The translations under genes and the position numbers were made by a program. Positions 11,801-25,378 of a stretch of DNA of 64,000 bases are shown here, piece after piece; the first letter of the stretch is position 1, and every line of letters begins with the position of its first letter. The stretch is taken from assembly GCA_030280995.1 (NCBI GenBank), contig JASXTE010000036.1, forward strand, positions 168,404 to 232,403, written 5' to 3'. The DNA is from Hemileia vastatrix. Taxonomy: Eukaryota; Basidiomycota; Pucciniomycetes; Pucciniales; Zaghouaniaceae. The notes under the pieces are model-generated. The model was not told where the DNA came from and did not search any database. It was given only the letters and a program-made list of their open reading frames with translations.

Positions 11801-14800
11801 AACTGAGAGGCAAAATTGAGGGGAAAGGTGAAAGTGAAACTTGTTTTGAGTAAGATTTGAGTGAGCGTGTAATAAACATGAACATCCCGTGAATGCATGA
11901 ATCCATGAATCCATGAATTGCACACTAAGGTTGCACAATTGGGCTTTGTTGCTTTTGTTGGCTTCGTAGGCCGTTTCTTATTGAATTATATAGGAGGAGC
12001 GCTTTTGCCAGTTACAGATGTGCCAAATCAAGTACTCTAGAACTCGAAATGACCTGTAGTGAAGTAAAGTGTGAGGCAGTCTAAGCGACCAGCAGACAAT
12101 TGAGTCTAAGTTGCCCAGTATCCCGCTATCCTACCATCCAGGTCAGGTAAATCATCAGCACAAGAAAGATGACTCAGGCAACAGTCATTGCAGTTGTTAC
12201 CAAAAACAATTTGGAGGTGAGTACTCACATTCGGACTTAACTCAATAAGAGAAAACGTCGAGTTCTTCATCTCAACTGATTCTATCTTTTTTTCTCTCTC
12301 CTCTCTCTCTCTCTTCATCTCGCTTTCTTCCACCCTGTCTTGCGTCCAGATGGGGCAGATGAAGATGAAGGTTCAGGTGAAGAGTAACCAAATCAACCAG
12401 CCAAGTGTATCTTTGTGCGCTTTTTTCCTGATTTGCCTTTTCTTGTTTCCTTTTATCTTCTTCTTCTGTCCGAGTCTTTGTTTCTTCATGTCTTTTAACT
12501 GACACAAAGAGCAGCAAGGAAAGAAAGAAAAGAAAGAAACACACTGCATCTTCTCATCTTCTCATCCTCTCATCTTCTCATCTTCCTTGAGTTTATTTTG
12601 TTCAATCATTCATGCATTCACTTGAATAAGACACTATGTGACTTGTTCACCATGTTTACCACCATCTTGTTCAACCTAAATCGTGCGTGACGAGTACATC
12701 CTGCATCGGTGCCAATTAACCGTCCAATGAGGAGAGCAGGATGAAGAGAGGCAGAGAGAAGTAGAAAGAGAAAAGAAAGAAGAGAGAGAGAGAGAGAGAC
12801 AAGAGAGCAAAAAGAGAAAGAGAAAGAGAACAAGAGACACTCAAGTTGCCTTGGATCAAGTGTTCAACTACCGCTGGTTCTATTAGGCGGGCCAAATCGA
12901 GCAATAAACCGAAATGGGCACCAAGTGATGAAGGTAATGACTGGTGATGCTGTTGGTCCTCATGCAGACTGGGAGGATAGAAGAGTGCAAGTGTGTAAGA
13001 GTCAACAGTATAGAAGAAACATTCAGATGAATTTTCTTACCCTCTTTTCCTTCTTTTGCCTCTTTTGCCTCTTTTGCAGTTGAACTGTTTGCCTTTTTGC
13101 CCCTTTGCTTGAGTTCCCCTTCAAGTAACACAATTAGGGTGAGAAGAGAGCGAAGACTCGTACTTTCATCTGCAAATCTACCCCATGACCTAAAGCTATT
13201 AGAGAATAATTCGGACTTTAATTTGACCAATGGCAAGTGTTTACTCGATTCCTGGTAATTAATTACCCCTAAATTCATGCTGTTGAATGTTAAATGTTAA
13301 ATGTTACTCAATTGCTACCAATGCAAAGATCGACTTTGAAAGGTACATCAAGTACAACATTATTGAGTCATTAATTACAAATGACATGAATTAAAGCCTA
13401 GCAAACTCGAGGTTGAAAAAGAAGAAATGATATTAAAACGAAAAGCATAAAAAGTGTTTCAAAATGTATGTTGAAGACAAGTTAGAACTTGTAAGAGGAT
13501 AAAAGGATGTTGGTGATGTGAAGAGTTAGGGGTAAAGAGCAAGGACCAAGGATGTAGGAAAGTTAGAATGTAAGGATGTAAGAATGTAAGGATGAAAGGA
13601 TGAAAGGATAAAAGGGCCAAAGATAGTGAAATAACGTTAAAGTTGTCTTTGAAGGAAAACAAGTTAACTTGTTAAGTCAAGTCATCAAGTGAACCACTGA
13701 GAACATTTCAATGTGCGTGTTGTACTGTGTCAGTGTAATACGGACCAGCACAAAGAGATAAAGAATATTTCCATGGTCGGGTGGTTGTTGTATTAGTTGA
13801 GACTTTCAGAGGTATCCACTGGTAAAAGAATTAATTATTCATCAAGTGAAGCAAGTGTAATTCGTTTAAAGATGCAACTACCACTCAGTCGAGTAAAGGT
13901 CTTTTCTCTCTCTTTCTTTCTCATTGAGAAGATAGTTGTGAGAGACTCCTAATTCCTCTCAAGAAAAGTGGCAATAAATCACCCATCAAATATTCAAGTA
14001 CTCAAGACAATTTTTTACCAGTTGAATAAAGTTCCTGTACATGGTGAATGTGGTCCAATGAGTCAACATCAAAGCATTATAGCATCATAGCTTCATAGCA
14101 TCACCAATTGCTCTTGCTAGTCATTTGACTAAATTGACCAGTCAACTGACCCGCTCATCAATCGGTCAAGAAAGGGCAGTTACACTTGTACACTGTGGCT
14201 GATACAATTGTTTTCTTTTTCTGGACCGTCCTGTACTCCGATATTCGACTGGACTCGAGGAAAAAAAGACCAATTTTCATATAACAATAAGTCCAATGGA
14301 ATAAAAGTAACAGTCTTATGTGCGATGATTCCAATTGTTTAGACAAAAATGTAACACGTGCCAACCGGCAAAACATTTTGGGCTTGGACACACTCCTTTG
14401 ATGATGGATCCATAAACAGAGTGTATTCAAATCACATTACCGTCAGACCCATTTAGCTTGTATCTGCAAATTGTGATTTTCAATTGCACATGTTACATCG
14501 GTTCTTGGGAAATTTGGACAGAAGGAAGATAAGGACAAAGAGAAAGAGAGAAAAAAACGAGAAGGAAAGAAAGAGCGGAGATGTTGGAGAGGATGAAGTC
14601 GTCAAATGATGTTAGAAGACCCAAGAGGCTATTGGTCCTGCTCAAAAGTGCCGGTCCATTCATCTTGATGAGTGTCAAGCAATCGAAAGAACCGATTAGT
14701 CAAGTGGCAAAAGGGCCAACAGAGAAGTACATAGAAAGAGAGAATGAGAAAAAAAGAGAAAGAAAGAAAAGCATGTTCAATGACCATATGGCGGGCAAAG

Positions 14801-17800
14801 CATGTGGTCAAACTGCATGAGCACTTTAATCAATTTGACCAGGGCCAGTAGAGTTGACCAGGGTATAAGTAAACGTAATTCAACTGACTTGAATATCCTT
14901 CATGTCAAAAATGAATGATTTGCCTCACCTCTCCTTTCATGTTTATTCTTTGTGTTTGGTCAATCAAATGAACTCAAGTGAAAGTGCATCCTTAAGACAA
15001 ACGGTGTTTGTCCTGTCTTTACTCGCACTTGGTTGAAAATTGCCATCCACTGACACACACTAAACCACTCGATCGGCTGTAACATTGGGCTGTTTCTTCT
15101 TCATTCTTCCGCTTCTGCACTTTATCAGCAGTCAAAATAGGATTACGCCATCCAATGTTGACCATTTGATATTTTCTACTACACTTTGCATGTTACATCT
15201 ATGCCAGCACAAGAGCCACATGCGCTTTACATTGACAAATTGAAGTTGATGTTCAGGTCATCCGCGAGTTGGGCTGATGTCGTTCAATGTGGTTCAATGT
15301 GGTCCAACACTAAAGTAGCTTAAACTTTTTTGCTCTGCTCGTTGATGTGTCAAAGATGATTGAATGCATGCAATTCAATTGAATGTACTCAACTGACAGT
15401 GTCTTTTAAATCAACTCACCAAAGCAAAGAGAGACTGGGAGAAGTGTCAAAGGATCATTAATGAGGGTAAGGATGACGAAATTGATGAAGATGATGAAGA
15501 TGATGAAGATAATGAAGATGAAAGTTAACAATTGAAGAGATATGAAATTTTCCCATCGATTGATTTTTGACATTTGGTTCCTGTTTGCTAGTGGATAGCT
15601 TTTTCTTTGGAGAGGTAAATAATAGTTTGATTTAGATGATTGTCACTCTCGTCCGATGGGAGGGAAAAAGAAAGAAAAAATAGACGAAACCTTTTTCGCT
15701 CGTAAATACAATTACAGGGCATTTGTAATAGAAATGAGAGAAATGAGAAAATGAGAGAAAGAGAAAGAGGCAAGAAAGAGAAGGAGAAAGAAGAAAATTG
15801 TAGAAAGTCACTTTGAAGACTTGTTATGTCCTATGACTGTAATTTAAACCTCATAGTTTCATCTTTCAAATCACACATCTACTTCTCTCAGTGAGGTTTT
15901 AAAGTCAGTTGTTGTCTTTGCTTGCATATTTTCTTTTTTTCTTTTTTTCTCTTCTTTTCTTCTACTTCTCTGCTTGTCTTTTTCTTTCTCTTCTTTCTCC
16001 TCTTTCTCCTCTTTCACGTTTTGCATTGGCGAGAGGCAAGAGAACCTGCGAAATTTGTACTCTCTTAAAGAAGGCAAAAGAGAAGAGGGAGATCAAATAC
16101 ACAACAACAACAACAACAAGACGACCAAAGCAGGTACATCCTGATGTCAAAGGTCTAAATGTACCTTTAGTATTTCTTCTCTTGTCTCAAGTATCAGCTA
16201 ATGTCTTGTGAGTTGGTGCAAGTGGCTATTTGCGTATCCGCGTTTTCTTGGCCACTTATCCTCCTGTACTTAGTGGCTTGGGGGTATTCGGGGGTCGGAG
16301 CCATCAGACTGGCCAAGAAGGAGAGAGGCAAGAGGCAAACAGAGAGAAAGAGAGAAAGGAAAAAAGAGAAAGAGAAAAAAGGAGACCAGCAGGCCAATGG
16401 TGCTTCTGGTGAATTTCACCAATCGGCGGGCAATTGGTAAAAGGTAATGGCTGCAAGTGCTAGTGATGATACTGTAACAGTGGCCAGTGGTCTTTTCTTT
16501 GGCGGCGACTGAGGTTTTGACCTTCGACCTCTCCTGTAACCGCGCTTTGGATGGGCATGAAAACAGGGCCGACTTTTTTTTTCTTCCTCTCTCTCCAGCT
16601 GAGATAAAAACATTAGACTAAATACACTTGTCCACTGCCAACACTGTCCTCTCGTTAATAAGTGATGCACTGAAGTTGACCACCTAAGATGGCCTTCTGA
16701 CCAACCGACCAACCAACTGACAGACTGACTGACTGACTGACTGATTGACGGACACAACTGTTATTGACAAAAGTGTTCTCTCATTGATAGTCACTTACAA
16801 CAAATGGTAGGATGAAGAAATCACTCCAACAATCAATGATGTGCAGTAAAATTTTAGAACCAACAATTCAATTAGGTACAAATCAATGGGTGAGTCATTT
16901 AAATTAATCACCATTTTTGTTTGGTGCGCAGTTGAACTTCGTGAGAATGTCACTATCCTCTGGGGAAACACGAATACTGCCTCTTGTACACTGTTGTATT
17001 CTCTAGTTCATAGTGTACAGTGTACAGCCTGCACATTACATTTCCATCAGGAAGCATGAAGACATAAAAAGTGTTTTTATCGAAACAAGGGATCACAAAA
17101 TCTTCCACTGTAACTGTCATCTTCTATGTGAGGAAAAATTTTCACACGAGTTCTTTTGTTCATGTGTGATGGCTCTTTCTCTCTCTATTTCTCTCTATTT
17201 GATGGAAATCTTCATCATCAGTTTGCAATTTACCTCGAGATGTGACAAAGAGACAATGTTGAAGAGTGTAAAGAGTGTGAAGAGTGCAAATACAAAAACC
17301 TTCTGGGGATGAGCAATGAACAGTGAACGTATTTGTTCATCCGCTTCATCCAGTTGTAAAGCTAAATGCTCACTTGATCTGACTTAACTTGTCATAACAC
17401 GCAACTTGGATGAAAGAATGGATCAACCTTGAATTGCCTTTTCAACAACTTGTTTCAATCGAAAATCACCGGATAAAAACAATTCTGCTGTCAGAGTGCA
17501 AACAAGTACATTGTGTGAACCATGCGGATGCGCTTCGATCGATCAATTGATCTGCCAAACTGAATGAAAATTTGTCAGTAAAAGACTAAAAGACCGAAAG
17601 AACAAACATAGCGCTTCAACAACAGTTTTTATTTTGACATCAAATGTTGCCGAAAAAATGGGAAATTTCAATTTTCCATTGTCACCGCTCAAAGGTCACC
17701 CATTGACAAAAGGTAATTTGTCTTTTCACCCGGATGGATCATTAGGGATCATTAGGTACCTGATAAATGGTTCAATGAAGTTGTACCAGTTGTCGATTAA

Positions 17801-20800
17801 GATTGCAATTTTATTTTTCATGTTTTTCTTGAAAAATTTGCTTTTGAGTCTTTTGGTTACTTCCGATAGGTCAAGATTGTTCAACCAGTTTGTTCGATGG
17901 TTCTCAATCGCTCTTTCGAATATTGTCCAGTCTTTTATTAGCTCGTACACTCGTGAGTATATCAAATAAGTCACTTGGATGTATTGAACTGAAAGCACTT
18001 TTTCAAGTGGCTTTTTAGTTTGAAAAGTGAGAACATTTACCTTGAATTACTTTACGCTATGTGAAATTGGTAATTTTCCAGTCCGAACAGGCAAACAATT
18101 CGATTGAACCTGTAGTTCGAGTAAAGTGGTCAGTCAACAAGAACATTTAGTCGGCTTTCCTTTGGTAGTGTAGTACAAGACTAACACAATCAACATCTCT
18201 TACCGTACAAAGTGTTGGAGTGAAAAGAAAACCTTTGTTCACTTCAATAAGTGACTTTTTTGATGTTGCCTTGTTTAGGACAAACAAAGGTATCATTTAT
18301 CCTGTGTCATTTAGTTGAGTGATATTCATTACCAGTTGAATTGTGAAGTGAGTGAGACCACCTAAAGAGGTTGTACAATTGTATTTAGTCATCACAATTA
18401 TAGGAGTTTCAGTATATCATGACGATGTATCGGCAGCAAAAAGGATGAAGTTGGTATCTGTGAACTCGATGGAAGAGCAATCATATGAAAGATTACTGAT
18501 TGAAGGCAAATACAATCGGCGATTATCAAACGTGTTAGTGGCCTACAGTCTGGTGGTTTAATTGCGGGTAAAGAGTAAAATACAGTTGTTGACTGAGCGG
18601 AAGAGGGCAGGGAAGCCAGTAAGGCAAGTGAGTAAAGTGAAGCATGGAAAAGGATGAAGGATAAAGGATAAAGGAGAGGCTAATGGGCCGAACAAGCTGA
18701 GTGGGCCAAGAAAAAAAAGTAAGAAGAAGAGCCGAGGGGCCAAAGGGGTCGGCTCAGTGTCTGGCCAAAGTCGCGTCAGCCGTCAGTCAGGGCATCATCA
18801 GTGAATTTGTATGTTCAAACTTGGGGTGTTCATTCTCGTTGCCCTTGTTCTTGAAAGACTGACGCATTTGGCATTTGAAAACCCGTATATACGTGTATGT
18901 AATTACATGCCATTTAAAAATGGGCACTTGTACACTTGTAGGCAAAGTCAAGTACAAAGAAAGACACGGGTACCTGTTTACCTGTGTTCATTACGCGAAA
19001 CAGAGGAAGACAAAGTCAGTCTAAACTTTCGGGACTGACGCCTCGATCCATTTATCCATTTCTCCATTTCTCAATTCAGTCGCCAGTCACTGCCTCCCAG
19101 GCTGATTCACTGTTTGACTCATCATCACTGATTTTTTGACTTTTTGACTTTGTGCATCTTTCTGAGACTGCTGACTGAAATACCTGTCACTCATTTACTC
19201 AACGATCTTCCCATTCGACCCGATCTGTTGTGTTTTTTTTTCTCACTCATTTGCCTTCATTTACCTTCATTTGGTCGGCCAACTTGTCTGCCAACTGACA
19301 ACTTGCAACTTGCAACTTACGACTTGCAATTGCCAGGTTGAAACAGGCAACAAGCAACAAGCAACAAGCGATTGGACCAGCCACACAACTGACAACATTC
19401 ACTTTACCAAGTCCACCAGAGCAGTAATAATTAACCTCAACGATGAGGCAAGTTAACTTAATAGTTTGATCTATGACCAGTTTGTAATTTTCACTTCAAT
19501 TTCAAGTGAAAATTCTCACTCAAAATCGTCAAGTGTATCAATAGTAAGGTTTAAATCAATAAAAACAAAGTCCCACAACAAACACAGTGTACACAAGTAC
19601 AGAAGCCACTTAATGTTGTGACTTTACATCTTATGAATTGAATTTACTGTGCATTAACTGTGTGTATATCAATGATATCAATGATACCATTAATACCATT
19701 TATACCATTTATACTTATGCCTTTTAAATTCATCTTACATTAAACAATCTTACTTTGATCTTTCGATCTTTGGTGAATGTTTTTAACATTATCCTTGTCT
19801 TAATTGTTTCCTATCATCAGCAGGTGAGTTAAAGTAAGTATCAAGTTGAATAGTTGCAAAATAAAAGTAAAAGAAAAAGCTTAAAGAAGAAGAAGAAGAT
19901 GAAAAATAAATAAATGAATAAATGAAACTTGACTTCAACTTGAATGTCAAGTTGAAAAGTTAATCACTTGAATGATGTCAAAGTGAGTTTAACTTTTTTG
20001 CTCTATTCAATTTCATGTGTAAAATGTGGAAAAGTAGAAATAGAAATCAATTTAATTACGTCCTTTGATGAAGTGGTAGTGGCTTAAACTTTCAACAGTT
20101 AGGAGAAAATAAGTTAAATAAGTTAAATCAAGTAAATAAGGTAAACATCAACATTCAGGTAAAATAAGTGAAAGAAGTGGATTCACAGGCAGAAAAGTGC
20201 AATAATTACCCAAAAAGAGTCACACTGGCACCAAGGAAGATTAAAGAAAGGCAATTAAAGGTAAGATCTGACAGTTAAAGTGTCTAACACTCATACACAA
20301 CTACCAACTTTCAAATTGAGTCGGTACAATTGACTTTAAGGTCGTGTGATGAATGAAAGGAAATTACCGGCGTGAAAAGCTGTGTGTCTATCTGGTCACA
20401 ATGACCACAATTAACGCCGGACACTTAAGTGAAACTGAGAGAAGAGGCAAGGAAGAAGAAACAAGACTGAAGAAAGTCAGGACACATGAAAAGTCAAATG
20501 CACTTAAGTACTTAGCAGAGAGACAAGAGACAAGAGACGAAAAGAAGAAGTCCAAGTAAGAGAAGAAGAGAGAAAAGACAAGTTGATAGGAAACGAGGGG
20601 CCTTTTAAATGGCTTCTTTAAATTTGTCAGTCGGCAGATGCGAAAAAGTGAAGAGAGAAAAAAGCCAGGAAAAAGTTTACTTTGCATCTTTTCTCATTTA
20701 CTTGTAGATGAGGTGACCATTCAAATGTTCATAGGCAAATCAAGGCCGACCTTTTTGCAAATTCACCTGATGCAAAGCAGGTGGTCAACGAATAAACAGT

Positions 20801-21579
20801 CTGTTGAACATATTCAATTTAACTTACCAAACAACTCACAAAACTTTGTACTAAGTACTTTGTTCTTTGTATTGTGTCTTTTGTCTGCTGTGTGTTGTAT
20901 ACAGTGACTTGTGGTTGAAAAAGTATCTCTTGCCTCTTTTCTCTTTCTTCTTCTCTCTTCACTTCTAAAGCCTGTTGACTGCAATGTGAATACATTTGCT
21001 TATTCTATTACTTCAAGTTCCTCAAGTGGACCTGTTCTGCTGATTGTTCCACGAAGTGATTGAATAGACAAATGTGCACATTTAACTCCGTCAAAGGTTT
21101 GCCAGGTTGAGGGACAATGCAACACCTCCACTCTGTATGAAAATCCGATGGAGTCATTTGACTAAACAAGTCACTTTTCACCGGCCTCAACGTGGGCAAG
21201 TCCAGGCGTCAGGTACAACAAGAACAAACTGCACAAAACAGGTAACAAACAACCAACAACCAACTACCAACTACCAACAACAAACAGCAAAGAAATAAAG
21301 AATGAAGAAACAACATTCACAACTCAAGGAAAAGTCAAAATTCAGCCAAAACAAACTAGAAAAAAAGGCGCGACATGTTCAAACATCAACAAAATAAGCA
21401 AAAGGCAATGAAATAAATTGTTGAACTCACGTATAACTCACCGTACACTAGTATACGAGTGTAATTTATATCTCATTGTACTCATTATTAGTTCGGAGTA
21501 CACTGAAGTACACTCAAGTACACCGAGAGTGTGTAAAAGCACAAAATAATCATCGAGGGTCATGAAGATGCCAATTCAG

Positions 21580-21627
21580 ATGGTTCAAATGATTCAAATG
21601 ATTCAAATGATTCAAATGGTACAAATG
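21580..21627. repeat. Tandem array of a 9 bp unit (about 5 copies)
   Basis: TGATTCAAA repeated with variants TGGTTCAAA and TGGTACAAA at the two ends. It sits 50 bp upstream of a trinucleotide microsatellite. Confidence 0.85.
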
Positions 21628-21676
21628 TCCAAATTACTTCTTTTCCTTCTCTTTCTTTCATTTGACCATATTGTCC

Positions 21677-21725
<49 letters not shown>
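21677..21725. repeat. (ATG)n trinucleotide microsatellite, about 16 copies
   Basis: A perfect 49 nt run of ATG/GAT units. It translates as poly-Asp on the plus strand, but no coding context was found, so it is best read as a simple repeat. Confidence 0.95.
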
Positions 21726-21728
<3 letters not shown>

Positions 21729-22970
21729 TTTACCTATTGAGTAAGTTTTTTGTTCGAATTAACTCGTCGTGTTTATCCAAAGTACTGGTTGTTAAGTTGG
21801 CCAATTGATGAATTATGTCACGTCGACACTCACCACCAAATGCAAAGAGACACAAAATGGTTCAAAGTAGTCAGCTGTTATCGCTCGTTCACTCATTTAC
21901 CCATTTGAACCCATTTACTTTGCATTACATGATGGCATTACGTGTACGTTGTCTTCATCGAAAATTGTGAATGGATTCACTTGACTCGGTAAGCGATTAC
22001 CTTTTGTGTTTGGATGTTCGTGCACCGGCTGAACAGTTAAATGGTACCCGCAGTATCTAACCAAATTAGAAAAGACAACCTTTACTAATTTGAACCTCTC
22101 ATAAAATTCATCTGAAGAATGATTCATTTTTCATGCATCAATAACTTCAAATGAGCGCTTTGCGATGATCCATATTTGTAAATGATCACGTATTTTGTTT
22201 CTACTTCATGTTCACTTTTCAGCCTTAAAAACCTCACTAACATGTATATACTTCTTTCTGTCTCTTTCTCTTTTCAAAAAGTAGACTGGTCTGCCTGCTT
22301 GTACTGCTTGTACTGCTTGTTCTCCTTCTACCACTGCTGACAATAAATGTAATTCAATTCACCTCACGAATGTGACTTTGCCAACACAGTTCTATACTAG
22401 AGAATAATTAACTTTACCGTAAAACGGCGAATTAATATGCTTCTTGGGATTCACAATATACCGTTAAGTGCCTTTTTGTATACAGAGTCATTATTCATAC
22501 TTTTTTTCTCCTTGTCATCTACAAAAGGTAATGCTTCAACACAATCCAGGAGTCACAATTGAACACTCTTCTACTCGTTCTGTCCTATCGCACCTTTTTT
22601 TCCATTCGTCAGATTTTTCTCTTCTCCTCTTCAACGCCATCCAGTGGATTCAATTGCAACTGTTTTTGCAATATTTCATTCTATTTGCTTTATTTGATGG
22701 TCCCAAGTACTCATTATTTGCTTGTTTAACATGTTAACTGATGAAAAAATTGAATTTAACCAATATTAAACGTTGATACAAACAAATGTACAAGGAAAAA
22801 TTACATAGTAGCAAGATAAAAGAAAGTCTCACCACAATGTAACTTATTGGACGTTCCCTATTTTTTTTTTTACCAATTTTCATCATGCCGATCAACATGC
22901 TGTGATTGTGTTCTCCTTCTTGTCATATGTTCTGGATTGCTTTTATCAAACGAAAAACCAGTATAAAACA

Positions 22971-24923
22971 ATGATTCGTCCATCAATTCTATGCCAAGCT
23001 TACACTTGTAAATGTATCAGATTATATTCAATGTCCAGGGGTCTTGAGAAGTTCCAGCAAAGAAATCAACAAAATCTATTGAACCTTCATCGTTGGCGAA
23101 AGACCAGGAATATCGAAAAAGTTTGGCAATTAATTGCATCAGAATCAAGAGATTTTCATGATAAACATGTTCTTGCAGCCTTTAGAACCATTAAAAGTTG
23201 TCTCTTACCTAAAGAAAAATTTTGTTTTGACGAATCTTCCAAAATTAAATTGCTTCGTGAAAATAGTTTCAATTTGCTATGTGATCGTACTATTAAACTC
23301 ATACCATCAATGACACCAACTCATTTATCCAAATTACTTCACTTGTTCAGAAACTTTTCAATATCGCCTAATGAGGAAATTTTTGTCGTTCTTCTTAATA
23401 CAATACATAAACGATTGGGAGAATTCAGTTCTTCAGATATTACAGAATTATATGGTGATTTGGATAGATTAAGTAATGCTTTTTACAATCCTTTAATTGA
23501 AGAAATTTTCATGAAATTGCCAACACAACTTGATGAAGTAGTGCATAGAAACATCGATAGATCAAAAAGTATGGGAATATTGATGAGATATTTCTTTTCA
23601 GCTGCTTCATTGCCCAATAAGTTTCTCTTATCTCCAATCGACGGTGGTTTAACTCTCCATCAATGTATCCATATGATTTACTCTAGGAAAGAAGAATTAT
23701 CTGTTAATCAGTGCTTGAAAATATTGCTGACCATATCAAAATCTCATGCTACATTTTTTTCACCTCACAACACTCTACTGGTGGAAAAACTGGTCAGTTT
23801 TTGTGCCTCACAAGTTGGAAATTCCGACATCGAAATCAATGACTCAGATTTTTACTTGATGTTTACAAAGATCTTGCATAGGAAAGCAGTCTCTATGAGT
23901 TCTAAATGGTTCGAAAAAGCAGATGCATTTTATAAATCTCGCATCCATAAATTAAGTTTCAAGCAAATCGAAGAGGGACTCGAAGCATGGTCAGTTCACA
24001 ACGATATTAATTTAGAGCTTTTGCAGTTGTATGAAAAACGTATTCATGATTGTCAAAAGAATTCAAAACAGATCGATCAACCAAACATGTTAACTGCTCT
24101 GAGACTTATGACAAAAGTTTGTGGATACGAACCGATAAATGGATGGGATACAATTATCGAACTTGTCTTGAGAGACTTTGAAAACCGTCGTCATCGATTG
24201 AACAATTCGCAATTAGTGTTATTAGCTAGTCGTTTGATTTATCTCAACACTCTACCTGGGGTCGTGTGTGATGAACTTTACAATCGAATCGTCACCTTGG
24301 GATCGGATTGGCTGTATGATCTTAGTAGTCAAGGACTGCATAATTTGTTACAATTGAATTATTATATCAACTCAACAGAAAATGTTCCTCATCAAGGTGT
24401 CAAATTTTCAGAGTTGATCAAAACTCATGTTCATCATATGATGAAACATATCGACTCTCTGTTCAAAAGAAGAATAATTCAATCGCAGAAAAATTTCATT
24501 GAGACACTGAGCAAACCATTGGGTGGCACAGAGTATATGAAGCCAATTGTTTGGACTCGAAACGGAATACAAATAAATAACCTTGTGGTATTCAGAGTAG
24601 GTAACTACGCTGTTAAGGCCAATACAAATGATGAAGATATAGTTTATGTCGATGATATTTATCGACCTACAGGATCGACATTATTGTCCATTTTGCCAAT
24701 GACTCTTCATCATCAAACAATTCACGGACTGATGAAGAAATGGTGTGAGTTTCGAATCAAATGCATAGAAAAGAATGGAATTTTAGTACTGCCTTTTGAT
24801 TATTCTCATTTTGAGGCTCTGGAACCTAGCAAAAGAACTCCTTTTCTGATGTCCTTGATAACCAAAAAGATGGATGAAGCACAATCTATCGCAACCGCTC
24901 ATCCTCAGTCAACATTGACATGA
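22971..24923 (+). CDS. FASTK-domain-like mitochondrial protein (650 aa)
   Basis: A single intronless frame starting at the ATG at 22971; the frame is open further upstream but without an ATG. The first 30 residues are rich in Arg/Lys/Cys with almost no acidic residue (begins MIRPSILCQAYTCKCIRLYS), typical of a mitochondrial presequence. The body is helical and Leu-rich in repeat-like blocks, as in FAST_1/FAST_2 regions. The last about 70 residues resemble a RAP domain: an R-x-K-C-I-E-K stretch, the strand GILVLPFDYSHFEAL, then a short basic helix LMSLITKKM. FASTK-family proteins bind and process mitochondrial RNA. I assign the family from overall pattern and the C-terminal domain, not from a unique motif, so the exact member is unknown. 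An AATAAA lies 65 nt past the stop. It stands alone, more than 5 kb from any other recognised gene. TGA is its stop, which supports the standard code. Confidence 0.6.
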   Translation: MIRPSILCQAYTCKCIRLYSMSRGLEKFQQRNQQNLLNLHRWRKTRNIEKVWQLIASESRDFHDKHVLAAFRTIKSCLLPKEKFCFDESSKIKLLRENSFNLLCDRTIKLIPSMTPTHLSKLLHLFRNFSISPNEEIFVVLLNTIHKRLGEFSSSDITELYGDLDRLSNAFYNPLIEEIFMKLPTQLDEVVHRNIDRSKSMGILMRYFFSAASLPNKFLLSPIDGGLTLHQCIHMIYSRKEELSVNQCLKILLTISKSHATFFSPHNTLLVEKLVSFCASQVGNSDIEINDSDFYLMFTKILHRKAVSMSSKWFEKADAFYKSRIHKLSFKQIEEGLEAWSVHNDINLELLQLYEKRIHDCQKNSKQIDQPNMLTALRLMTKVCGYEPINGWDTIIELVLRDFENRRHRLNNSQLVLLASRLIYLNTLPGVVCDELYNRIVTLGSDWLYDLSSQGLHNLLQLNYYINSTENVPHQGVKFSELIKTHVHHMMKHIDSLFKRRIIQSQKNFIETLSKPLGGTEYMKPIVWTRNGIQINNLVVFRVGNYAVKANTNDEDIVYVDDIYRPTGSTLLSILPMTLHHQTIHGLMKKWCEFRIKCIEKNGILVLPFDYSHFEALEPSKRTPFLMSLITKKMDEAQSIATAHPQSTLT

Positions 24924-24987
24924 ATGAAAGGTCTCTTTTTTTAAAATGAATTAATTGAAATGGTAGGATTTAAAAAATTTCGGTATA

Positions 24988-24993
24988 AATAAA
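24988..24993 (+). promoter_or_regulatory. Polyadenylation signal AATAAA of the FASTK-domain gene
   Basis: Canonical hexamer 65 nt after the TGA stop and in the right orientation. Confidence 0.65.
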
Positions 24994-25320
24994 GTATGAA
25001 TTCTAATTTAAACGAACGATTCACTTGAGATTGTGATGATGTAAAAGACTGAAATGTATCATTTAATCCAACTTTGAAGTGAGTACAACTAACAAAGAGT
25101 GGCAGCACTTTCCGATTCGATTGTGTTTGTTGAGTGAAAAAGTTATTTTCAAATTGAAATTAACTCTTAATCCGAATGAATTCTTCAGGCCAATTCCTCA
25201 TTTTCATTGGAGGAATAAAGGGACAAAAAAATTATGGCTAATAGATTTTCAACAATCAATCTTGATGAAGTAAAAATAAATAAAGGGTGTAAATGACTCG
25301 TCAATACAAACTGTTGTAGA

Positions 25321-25378
25321 CAGATGTGTCAATATTATAACACATCTGATACGAATGATACGAATGATACGAATGATA
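25321..25378. repeat. 9 bp perfect hairpin followed by a 9 bp tandem array
   Basis: CAGATGTGT and its exact inverse complement ACACATCTG flank a 10 nt AT-rich loop (25321-25348). This runs directly into three copies of GATACGAAT. Function unknown. Confidence 0.75.

Larger units (their letters stand above)
1409..12000. other. Gene-free spacer upstream of C15 (first part)
   Basis: I see no convincing coding exon here. Open frames are low-complexity Lys/Arg/Glu or Phe/Ser/Leu translations of purine or pyrimidine tracts and most lack an ATG. Contents include a purine-rich block about 1546-1630, a pure purine run 2886-2946, a pure pyrimidine run 8747-8804, and 8-9 bp tandem arrays at 7557-7619, 7788-7841, about 9198-9230 and 10911-10950. 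One cysteine-rich open segment with splice-like ends (8308-8457) is discussed under findings. Given its position 5' of a homeobox gene, cis-regulatory DNA or 5' untranslated exons of C15 are plausible, but that is inference. Confidence 0.5.
12001..22970. other. Gene-free spacer between C15 and the FASTK-domain gene (second part)
   Basis: No gene is supported in this 11 kb. It carries pyrimidine or purine blocks (about 12286-12315, 12760-12800, 15931-16018), an array of a 9 bp unit at 21580-21627 and an (ATG)n microsatellite at 21677-21725. The frame at 18352-18561 begins with GTG, has no early ATG, and I could not relate it to a family. No tRNA-like T-arm or cloverleaf was noticed on reading. 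Local composition matches the rest of the left part of the window. Confidence 0.45.

Noticed and set aside
18352..18561. Possible secreted peptide frame
   Set aside because: It begins at GTG directly after a stop, with no ATG before the hydrophobic segment, and shows no family resemblance.
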